A stretch of DNA of 64,000 bases. Source: an uncultured Bacteroidales bacterium. GTDB taxonomy: Bacteria; Bacteroidota; Bacteroidia; Bacteroidales; Bacteroidaceae. Shown here in pieces: positions 35,504 through 42,931 of this stretch (position 1 is its first letter; every line of letters begins with the position of its first letter). The stretch is from the NCBI GenBank assembly GCA_902783885.1, contig CACZSQ010000039.1:30543-94542 (forward strand), written 5' to 3'. A program made the position numbers and the translations under genes. The notes below the pieces were generated by a model. The model had not been told where the DNA came from. It did not search any database and saw only the letters and a program-made list of their open reading frames with translations.

Positions 35504-36594
35504 GATATTTCTCCATTCTCCTTCTGACATCTTACTTCTTTCATCTCCCCCCGTCTTCCAAGCCTTCCACATATATTTGGGACATGAAGGAGGTGGACAC
35601 TTTGGCAATGAAGCCTACATCACAGGCATACAAGGCTCTCGTCAAGAAAGCTGATGACTTGGTTGGGCAAGAACCCATTTCCGTGACAGACAAAAGCATC
35701 TGTATCTCTGGCGACAAGCACAACTACGAAAGTCTGGCAACATACTATTGGCCCGACCCCAATAACCCTCAAGGACAATATATTTCCAAAGATGGTCAGA
35801 CAAATCCTGAAACAAATCGATACGATTTTCCACGGTTGCTAAAGCTCAATGAGATTTGTACTTATTTAGGAAGAGCTTTCTATATTACCAGAGATATCAA
35901 GTATCACGCAGCCCTCTGCAATTATTTGGATGCATGGTTTGTATCAAAGTCAACAAGGATGAACCCTAGTATGGAATATAGTCAGTTCATTCCGCGATTC
36001 AATGAAAACAAAGGTATGCCAGGGGGGGTATTAGATGCGTATCGGTTTGTTGATGTCATAGAGAGCATTATGCTTGTTGATCAAATTAAATCCATTGGAT
36101 GGCTACGTAGGAAAAAACTAAAGAAATGGTTCGGAGACCTTGCTGAGTGGATGATCGATAGCCCCAATGGACAGAAGGCGAGTAAAAAACTCAACAATCA
36201 TGCCATTGCGTATTATGGAACATTGTTAGAGATAGCGTTGTTCACGAATGACCATCTTTTGCAGCAGAAAGCTATAGATGGATTCATCCTGAATGTTGAC
36301 AAGCAGATAGAAAAGAATGGAAAAATGCCTCAAGAGTTGTCAAGGACCAAGGCTTTCACCTATTCTATTTTCAACCTATCACACATTATTGATTGCTACG
36401 CAATGGCGAAGAACAGCGGAATAGAGATACCTGATACCACAAAAAAAAGAATACAGGATGCCGCCATTTACCTATCATCTTTTGTTGGGAAGAAAGAATC
36501 ATTCCCATACAAAGAGATAGGACAGTGGGAGAGGCAAGAGAAAAACCTGGATAGGGTTTTGCGTCGAATGGTTCAATTAGAGTTGCGGAAGTAA
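35500..36594 (+). CDS. Alginate lyase family protein (secreted)
   Basis: 364 residues from ATG 35500 (an in-frame ATG at 35476 lies inside the GT2 gene and would spoil the signal peptide). N-terminal signal (YFSILLLTSYFFHLPP). The alpha/alpha barrel of the alginate lyase family (PF05426) is suggested by ESLATYYWPDPNNPQGQY, YSQFIPRFNENKG and KLNNHAIAYYGTLLEIAL, whose Asn-His pair is the usual catalytic site. It overlaps the GT2 gene by 4 bp. In a polysaccharide locus it may trim or modify the chain in the periplasm rather than feed on alginate. Confidence 0.83.
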   Translation: MRYFSILLLTSYFFHLPPSSKPSTYIWDMKEVDTLAMKPTSQAYKALVKKADDLVGQEPISVTDKSICISGDKHNYESLATYYWPDPNNPQGQYISKDGQTNPETNRYDFPRLLKLNEICTYLGRAFYITRDIKYHAALCNYLDAWFVSKSTRMNPSMEYSQFIPRFNENKGMPGGVLDAYRFVDVIESIMLVDQIKSIGWLRRKKLKKWFGDLAEWMIDSPNGQKASKKLNNHAIAYYGTLLEIALFTNDHLLQQKAIDGFILNVDKQIEKNGKMPQELSRTKAFTYSIFNLSHIIDCYAMAKNSGIEIPDTTKKRIQDAAIYLSSFVGKKESFPYKEIGQWERQEKNLDRVLRRMVQLELRK

Positions 36595-36596
36595 TG

Positions 36597-37637
36597 TTAA
36601 GCCATTTCTGAAATAAGTATAGAAATAACTTTTTCTGGTACATAGCGCTGCGCTTCCTGTAGGCATTTAGGGCGCATTGATTCAACAACATTCGGATTAT
36701 TTGAAAGATACAGAAGTATATCCGTCAGAGCTGGCAGCGAATTCATCGGATATATGAAACCCGTTTCTCCATCACGAAGTATTTCTTTGATACTTGCACA
36801 ATCGCTTGCTATTGTCGGAAGGCCAGCAGAAAAGGCATCAATAACTGTTCCTGGAAAGCCTTCTGTTGGGAAGTGTGTCGGGAAGAGCATGACGAAATAC
36901 TCTTTCAAGACTACAGAACTCTGCTTGTAATCAACAACACCTTTATAACAAATCTCCGCGGGCTGATTTCGCATAAGATCCTCGAACCATTGTTCTTGCC
37001 CCGGTTCAACCATGCCGTAGATATTCAAGGTATATCGGATAATCCCTAATCGTCTGTTACACTCTACAACAGCGTTTATTGCATCCTCTATGCCTTTTTC
37101 CTTCATGACACGCGAAAACGTACATACCTTGAGTACAGGAGGCACAGAGGCTGGAAGTTCATTCGTCTGTAAAATGTTAAGACGCTTAAAGTTCGGCATC
37201 ACCTTCACATTATTAACACCAAGACCAGAAAGATCCCCCTTCATCTTATTTGTCTCAACATATATTTTTGTAAGGCATTTACATGTGAACTTCAAGAGCG
37301 GATGCTTTTTCATATATGAAGGAAGCCATCCTCCAATGACAACATAGTGAATGCGTCGATGAAAGAACAAGTTCAGTAATGACAGAACTGGAACGATGAC
37401 CAAAACTCCCTTATAGGCCGGAAGAATAATGATATTGGAATAATTTCTCATCAACCTGAACAGCACGAAAGGAAGCCGCAGTAGAAAACGAAAGCCCCCC
37501 ACAGTGTCTTCCATATCAACATTCTCATCTCCAAGGGAACGCTTCAACTCGATGGCAATGAACTGTGTTTTGATGGTCTGCCCATTGCTTTTGTTCATGC
37601 CAAATGCAAAATGACCTAATACAACGACCTTTTTCAT
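36597..37637 (-). CDS. Glycosyltransferase family 4 (GT-B)
   Basis: 346 residues. C-terminal half has the GT4 donor-binding motif FPTEGFPGTVIDAFSAGLPTI with the E-x7-E pattern, and KVCTFSRVMKEKGIEDAI. It would add a sugar from a nucleotide donor to the lipid-linked repeat. AT-rich relative to the housekeeping genes around it, as is usual for polysaccharide genes. Last gene of the minus-strand operon, 5 bp after the WbsX-like gene; convergent with the alginate-lyase-like gene. Confidence 0.9.
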   Translation of the reverse strand: MKKVVVLGHFAFGMNKSNGQTIKTQFIAIELKRSLGDENVDMEDTVGGFRFLLRLPFVLFRLMRNYSNIIILPAYKGVLVIVPVLSLLNLFFHRRIHYVVIGGWLPSYMKKHPLLKFTCKCLTKIYVETNKMKGDLSGLGVNNVKVMPNFKRLNILQTNELPASVPPVLKVCTFSRVMKEKGIEDAINAVVECNRRLGIIRYTLNIYGMVEPGQEQWFEDLMRNQPAEICYKGVVDYKQSSVVLKEYFVMLFPTHFPTEGFPGTVIDAFSAGLPTIASDCASIKEILRDGETGFIYPMNSLPALTDILLYLSNNPNVVESMRPKCLQEAQRYVPEKVISILISEMA

Positions 37638-37642
37638 CTTTG

Positions 37643-38788
37643 CTATCCTATCGCGTTCCTAATAGCTTGAATATAGCCGTGACCGAACTTTTGATCAGGT
37701 TCGACATAATTGCATTCTCCCCATTCATTCCAAGCTTTGAGAAATAGTATTTGATGCTCTGGTGATTTCGTTTTTATCAGTTGCAAGGCTTCTTCGATGG
37801 TCCTCTGGAACTTCTCTGGTGTACTGTCCACTAATGGATTTGTCTGCACGCCTGCTCTCGGAGTCCGATCCCATTGCGGCATCAGAGTTGGATAAACATT
37901 CTCCCATGCATCTTCTTCTACATAGTAATGCCGCATTGTCTTTGAATAGTCAGAGCGGAAAGCAATGGGCAAAGGGGTGTTGTTATTCAAAAAGGACGAT
38001 ATGACCGTTCGCAGGCGTCCTTTGCATAGTGTCTGGGCACGATACATGCCTGAGGAGAGAACAGCATCGAAACCCATATTCAAAATCTCACGGTACACAC
38101 TACCAGATTCATTCACATCCCAATAAGTTATTTTACCTTCTGTATTGCGGACCGTCTTGCGGACATTCTCTGTATATCCTACAAAATGTATATCTCCTAT
38201 TCCATTTTCCCGAGCCATTTTTCGCCACAAGTCTATAAAGCACTCAATATCAGGAAACTTGCGAGGTGCCCAAATACCGAAAAGCGGCTTACCGTCCACC
38301 CTAATGTACCTTGGATCCCGAAATGCAGGAAGTAAGCTCTTGAAGTGTTCTATATGATCATCAAAATCATAGTGCATCTTCATGATCATTGAATCGCGAC
38401 GTAAGCTGCTACCCTTTTTCCAAGTCTTGCTCGTCCAATCATGATTCGCCCAACAGAGGCAAAATGGGAAATCTGGCTTGCCACTTTGGAGCACTTCATT
38501 AAAAGGACGTTCCAACAATTGTTTGCCATTACCAAACCAATAATGATAGTAACAGAAACCCTCAATGCCAGCTTCGCGTGCCAACGATGCCTGCTGCTCT
38601 CGCACCTCTGGCAGACGTAAATCATAAAACCCGAGGTCAGCAGGGATACGAGGCTGATAGTGGCCGCGGAACAGCGGGCGCGCCTTCACGACATTGTTCC
38701 ATTCTGTGAAGCCTGGCCCCCACCATTTGTCGTTCTCGGGGATGGGGTGGTACTGCGGCAGATAAAGTGCAATGACTCTTGCTTTCAT
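37643..38788 (-). CDS. WbsX-like glycoside hydrolase 99-like protein
   Basis: 381 residues. Begins ARVIALYLPQYHPIPENDKWWGPGFTEW-type, the hallmark of the WbsX family (PF14307), seen in many O-antigen and capsule clusters and related to GH99. Further marks are GFCYYHYWFGNGKQLLE and CLCWANHDWTSKTW. Role is either a glycosyltransferase or a glycan-processing hydrolase; this is not settled for the family. The ATG overlaps the stop of a remnant acyltransferase frame (4 bp) and is 5 bp before the GT4 gene. Confidence 0.87.
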   Translation of the reverse strand: MKARVIALYLPQYHPIPENDKWWGPGFTEWNNVVKARPLFRGHYQPRIPADLGFYDLRLPEVREQQASLAREAGIEGFCYYHYWFGNGKQLLERPFNEVLQSGKPDFPFCLCWANHDWTSKTWKKGSSLRRDSMIMKMHYDFDDHIEHFKSLLPAFRDPRYIRVDGKPLFGIWAPRKFPDIECFIDLWRKMARENGIGDIHFVGYTENVRKTVRNTEGKITYWDVNESGSVYREILNMGFDAVLSSGMYRAQTLCKGRLRTVISSFLNNNTPLPIAFRSDYSKTMRHYYVEEDAWENVYPTLMPQWDRTPRAGVQTNPLVDSTPEKFQRTIEEALQLIKTKSPEHQILFLKAWNEWGECNYVEPDQKFGHGYIQAIRNAIG

Positions 38789-38979
38789 AGTTGTGAATAT
38801 ATCTTTGGTGATGCGATTTGCTTGATAACTCGTGTCTGAACTCCGACTATCATGGAATAGACAGGTACGTCATGTGTCACGACTCTGTTGGCACCGATGA
38901 CAGCGCCAGCGCCAATCCAGTAAAACTTAGGATCATAGTGAGTGCGCGGAGCAACACGTGGAGGATACTTTTCATTGTG
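38785..38979 (-). pseudogene. Remnant of a hexapeptide-repeat acyltransferase (3' end only)
   Basis: On the minus strand, between wzy and the WbsX-like gene, a frame reads YDPKFYWIGAGAVIGANR then VVTHDVPVYSMIVGVQTR and VIKQ to a stop at 38785-38787. This is the C-terminal end of a left-handed beta-helix O-acetyltransferase (GAGAVIGAN.VVT.DVP). No N-terminal coils and no in-frame start exist: upstream the frame runs into wzy in another phase. The stop overlaps the next ATG by 4 bp, so the junction of a once intact gene is kept. I infer a deletion that fused wzy to the tail of an acyltransferase gene. Confidence 0.75.
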
Positions 38980-40279
38980 ATGAATCGGATAGGTGCTTGA
39001 GTAAAGGAAACTTCTCGAGCAAAAGGTCGTGATAGCGTAGGTATGCGTAAAGCAGGAGTGTCACTATTATTTTTAGATTGGCTCCGTCAGAGTAGGCAAA
39101 GAGCGTCATGCCGCCTTGGATGCAAATGCATGCTGTAAAAAAGATGAGCAGTAATTGGTGGAGTTTGAGACACCCTTCGTGTGGACTGGTGTTGGAGAGT
39201 ACCCACAGGTTGAATACAACAAAGATGACAAAGGCGAGGATCGGGCCAAAATCTAGGCAGAAATCACCGACGAAGGTGGTGAAATAGTAGTCGTCGATTT
39301 TGAGATTGGAGTATTTATAGCGTCGCTCGGTGTAGTTCCGTGGCACTGATGAGTCAAACAGGCGTTTGAAGAGGTTCATCGTGCGGTCGCCATAACGGAT
39401 TCCACCAGCATCCATTGCGCAATTGTTAAAGTAAAGATTCTCTTGTCCAACATACCAACTGACATACCCGGTAACACCCGCATTGCGTTCTCCGAAACGG
39501 CTGACAGTGATGGCCGCAACTGGCAATAGTACCAAGAATAAAGCCACAATACCAACCCATCGAAACCAGCGCGCAATTTTTTTTGAGATATACTCATGGA
39601 AAAGCATATAACCGAGAATGATAGTCAGTAGGTTGGTAATTACGATACTACGTTCACCTTTCATAATGGGGATGAGAAGACCAATGAATGCCGAAAACAA
39701 CGTACCGATGGTGAAGATGATGCTTCTGTCCTTGCGGCTCAGATAATAGAAGGCAAGGAAGATAGAGATGTCATAGAGTGCATTGAATATGATGGCAGGA
39801 ATGTTCCTGATAGCCGTACCTGCATCAACAGCCTCCTCTGCATGTTCGTTGTAGGCTTCTAGACCGGCGCTAGCGTCTGTGAACAACTTGACAATACCGT
39901 CCCCGAAACCCTGAATGATATCTGGAATCTGGATGATGGCACAAATGATGAGTAGCCAGCAGATAGGCTTGAGGATGCGAGTATTAGGTTCTCCTAGTTG
40001 CTGGACAGGGTGAAAATGATGGTGGATAGTTGGCGAAAGGGCAATCATCAACATCACATATAGGTATATAAATGGAAATAGTCGAAGTGGGTCATACTGA
40101 ATCGAGAAGAGATCGTCGTTGAGCGAAAGGATGGAGAATACCGCATAGACAACATAGGAGCCGATGATGGCACTACCGGCGTCCAACTTGTGGCGGCGCC
40201 AGTGATACCAGACAAAGGTGGCAATCCATACCAGAAGGTAGAGGGCTATCAGGAGGTTATCGGCAACTATCGTACTCAT
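38972..40279 (-). CDS. wzy: Oligosaccharide repeat-unit polymerase (Wzy-like)
   Basis: 435 residues, about 12 transmembrane helices with a large periplasmic loop (about residues 270-350, RFGERNAGVTGYVSWYVG). This is the pattern of O-antigen polymerases, which join lipid-linked repeats at the periplasmic face; Wzy sequences diverge strongly, so the call rests on topology and place. It starts inside the end of wzx (4-bp overlap) and is followed by an acyltransferase remnant. Confidence 0.85.
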   Translation of the reverse strand: MSTIVADNLLIALYLLVWIATFVWYHWRRHKLDAGSAIIGSYVVYAVFSILSLNDDLFSIQYDPLRLFPFIYLYVMLMIALSPTIHHHFHPVQQLGEPNTRILKPICWLLIICAIIQIPDIIQGFGDGIVKLFTDASAGLEAYNEHAEEAVDAGTAIRNIPAIIFNALYDISIFLAFYYLSRKDRSIIFTIGTLFSAFIGLLIPIMKGERSIVITNLLTIILGYMLFHEYISKKIARWFRWVGIVALFLVLLPVAAITVSRFGERNAGVTGYVSWYVGQENLYFNNCAMDAGGIRYGDRTMNLFKRLFDSSVPRNYTERRYKYSNLKIDDYYFTTFVGDFCLDFGPILAFVIFVVFNLWVLSNTSPHEGCLKLHQLLLIFFTACICIQGGMTLFAYSDGANLKIIVTLLLYAYLRYHDLLLEKFPLLKHLSDSSQ

Positions 40280-41838
40280 AAATTCCGCTTCAGGATGAAT
40301 TTGACATAGTTCTGCAAGATCACCCGCTCACTGCTGTTGAGAAAGAAGTGATAGGCCAGCAGACAGACGATAGCCGGCGGCACACACAATTGGCAAATGA
40401 GGCGCAGCAGCGATGCGCCGATGAGTCCATGGCATAGGCCGGCGATGGCCACGGCAGCAACCGTCAGCAACAGCAATGGAAGGACAAAGGAAAGCAGGTA
40501 GGCTCGGAGAGAGAACGGCTTGTAATAGTGCCGAAGGCATAGGATGCGAGCTATGTGAGCGAGGAAGGTCAATACAATCATCGACGCCAGCGTAATCCAC
40601 GAAGGCAAGCCGCATTTGAAGAGGACGTAGGATAGCGGCAGACACAGCAACATAATGCTCTCGACGATGAGGTGATAGACCTTGACCAACCCCATGGCGT
40701 ACATAATGATGGTTATAGGCTGATTGAGCGCCATCAGGACGATATAGACAATCATCAGACGGGAAAACAGGATAGCCTCGGCACTGGCACTGCCCAGCCA
40801 GAACTGGAAGATGGTGTCCATCTCAAAGATGAGAGGAATGCCGATTACCAACAGCATGAAAGAGAGGAACTTGTTGGCGAAGTAGAAAAGCTGGTTGACA
40901 TACGGCGTATCGCCCTCAGCGAAGGAACGGATCATCCCAGGACGGAAGGCGAGAACAACGCTGTTTGTGAGGGTGCTGAAGGCGTGGTTGATCTGCAACG
41001 AGATGGCGAAGGCTGCAGTGGTCAGGGTGCCGAAGAACATATAAAGCAACACGGTGTTGCCCTGATAGAGAAGCACTCCGGCCAGCGAGCCCAGGAAGGT
41101 CCAACTGGAGAAAGAAATCAACTGCCAGTAGAGATGGCGGTCGGTAACTCGGGTGTAGCTGCACTCGGAGTAAGCATGGTGGCCGTAGAACATATAGGTG
41201 AGGAAAACGAGGATACCAATCACCAGCAGGCCGACACTGTAGAAAATCAGATGGTCGCCGTAGGAAACCTGGATGAGTGCTGCAACAAGCAGTTTCAGCA
41301 GGCACTCGCCGGTGGACACCACGGCGAAGACTCCCATATCTTCGTTGGCAATGACAGCAGCGGTGTAGGGAATCTGAAGCAAGGTGCAGACAAACGCCAG
41401 ACAGGAGAATTCATAGACGTAGATGACGGCTACCATACGATTGGCAGGGATATGCAGTTGGTAGGATACGAACCAGAGACCTACCGTCTCGAAGAGCAAC
41501 AGCGCCACCAGCGAGATGCCTACATTGATATTGACGCTGACGGAGAAAATCTTTTTCAATGAGGAGAGGTCTCCTTTGCCAGCGGCAAAAGAATAGAAGC
41601 GCTGGGTGGCCGTTGCCAACACCCCCGTCAGGCAGCTCAGCGACGTCACTACCCCTGCCACGGCATTGAAGGTACCGTATTCGTCTTCTCCTAATCCTTT
41701 GAGTAGTAAGCGGACGATGTACAGATTCAGCAGCATCAGGATGAACATGCGCAAAAACAAAACTACCGTATTCTTGGCAATACGATTGGATTGTTTCAGC
41801 ACGCCTGATGTGGAATGGAAATCTACAGAATCTGCCAT
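40276..41838 (-). CDS. wzx: Polysaccharide flippase (Wzx-like, MOP superfamily)
   Basis: 520 residues with about 14 transmembrane helices. The N-terminus (KNTVVLFLRMFILMLLNLYIVRLLLKGLGEDEYG) is the standard start of Wzx/RfbX flippases that move the undecaprenyl-linked repeat across the inner membrane. It follows wzz by 6 bp and overlaps wzy by 4 bp. Confidence 0.93.
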   Translation of the reverse strand: MADSVDFHSTSGVLKQSNRIAKNTVVLFLRMFILMLLNLYIVRLLLKGLGEDEYGTFNAVAGVVTSLSCLTGVLATATQRFYSFAAGKGDLSSLKKIFSVSVNINVGISLVALLLFETVGLWFVSYQLHIPANRMVAVIYVYEFSCLAFVCTLLQIPYTAAVIANEDMGVFAVVSTGECLLKLLVAALIQVSYGDHLIFYSVGLLVIGILVFLTYMFYGHHAYSECSYTRVTDRHLYWQLISFSSWTFLGSLAGVLLYQGNTVLLYMFFGTLTTAAFAISLQINHAFSTLTNSVVLAFRPGMIRSFAEGDTPYVNQLFYFANKFLSFMLLVIGIPLIFEMDTIFQFWLGSASAEAILFSRLMIVYIVLMALNQPITIIMYAMGLVKVYHLIVESIMLLCLPLSYVLFKCGLPSWITLASMIVLTFLAHIARILCLRHYYKPFSLRAYLLSFVLPLLLLTVAAVAIAGLCHGLIGASLLRLICQLCVPPAIVCLLAYHFFLNSSERVILQNYVKFILKRNL

Positions 41839-41844
41839 TAGAAG

Positions 41845-42930
41845 CTATGCGTCGGATTTGGGGATAAGGATATCACGCAAGATGTAGATAGAGGTGCCGA
41901 CGAATGTCAGGAAAAGGATGACGGCCACGAAGATCATGCGCTTGGGTCCTGCGGGCTTTACAGGAACGGTGGCAGTCTTCAGAGTGGTGAAGGCTGGTGT
42001 TTTCTCCTGCACCTTGGCGCGCGCGCCCTGCATCTGAGTGTTCATGGCGGTGTAGGTCTGGTACTTTAGTTGCATATCGTTCTCCAGCTCATCACGGCGT
42101 GAAAGGTAGGACTGCAGCACTGAGTTGCGGTTAGTGTCGCAGAAGCGGCTATATTCCAGCACGGAATGCTCGTACTCCTGCTTCGCCTCGTCGGACAGTT
42201 TCTGGTAGTAGGCCAGGTCTTGGCGCGCCTTGCTTGTACGGTAGTTGATGATGAATTGCTGAAGGCGGCTCTTCACAGAATCGGCCATCACGGCGCTGAC
42301 AACAGCATTTTGATCAGTGACCACAATGGTGGTAACGTCGGTTTTCTTGTCCACTGTGCACGTGATGATGCTCTTCACCTCCTCCACAAGGTTATAGTCG
42401 GCATAGGAAAGCTGGAATGGATTCAATTGGCTAGCATCGCCGGCAGCACGTTCGCTTTCCTTTTGAGGTTTTACCCACTGCTTAACGCTTCTCAGCGTCT
42501 GCTGGAAAGGATAAGTGAGCCAGTTCTTCTTCCGGTGCTTAAGCAGGTAGGTATAGTAGTCAGTGTGCAACACCTCACCGTCGTCCAAAGGAACCGTAAG
42601 TTTGACGTCAAACAGACTGACTATGAAGTCCGGAGACTTAAAGAGGTCGGGGTAGAGCATTGGATAGATGGCATCACCAGTGCCTTCACCGATGTTGAAG
42701 CCGAAGGAAGAAGCCAGATTTGCTAGACTACCACCCGTCACCTCGCCGGCTGCTTCGGGAGCCAACATCACCTCGCTGGTGTAGTACCTCGGCTGAGGTA
42801 GGATCCAGATGCAAGCGAGCACAAAGGCGATGGGCAGCGTCTTCCCAAATAGCTTACGGCGTTTCCAGATCTCGGAGAAGACTTTGTGGTAATCCACCCC
42901 GATGACAGTATAAAGATTCTTTTCTTCCAT
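41845..42930 (-). CDS. wzz: Chain-length determinant (Wzz-type, no kinase)
   Basis: 361 residues. Transmembrane helix at about 29-46 (FVLACIWILPQPRYYTSEVML), long periplasmic coiled-coil domain, second helix at about 330-352 with the Pro-rich approach VPVKPAGPKRMIFVAVILF typical of Wzz proteins. No kinase domain follows, unlike the BY-kinase gene at 26.6 kb. It controls polymer length with Wzy. Starts 1 bp after the SLBB export gene. Confidence 0.92.
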   Translation of the reverse strand: MEEKNLYTVIGVDYHKVFSEIWKRRKLFGKTLPIAFVLACIWILPQPRYYTSEVMLAPEAAGEVTGGSLANLASSFGFNIGEGTGDAIYPMLYPDLFKSPDFIVSLFDVKLTVPLDDGEVLHTDYYTYLLKHRKKNWLTYPFQQTLRSVKQWVKPQKESERAAGDASQLNPFQLSYADYNLVEEVKSIITCTVDKKTDVTTIVVTDQNAVVSAVMADSVKSRLQQFIINYRTSKARQDLAYYQKLSDEAKQEYEHSVLEYSRFCDTNRNSVLQSYLSRRDELENDMQLKYQTYTAMNTQMQGARAKVQEKTPAFTTLKTATVPVKPAGPKRMIFVAVILFLTFVGTSIYILRDILIPKSDA

Positions 42931-42931
42931 A

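Noticed and set aside
38818-39000. Plus-strand ORF of 60 codons
   Set aside because: Antisense to the acyltransferase remnant, which gives the meaningful translation.
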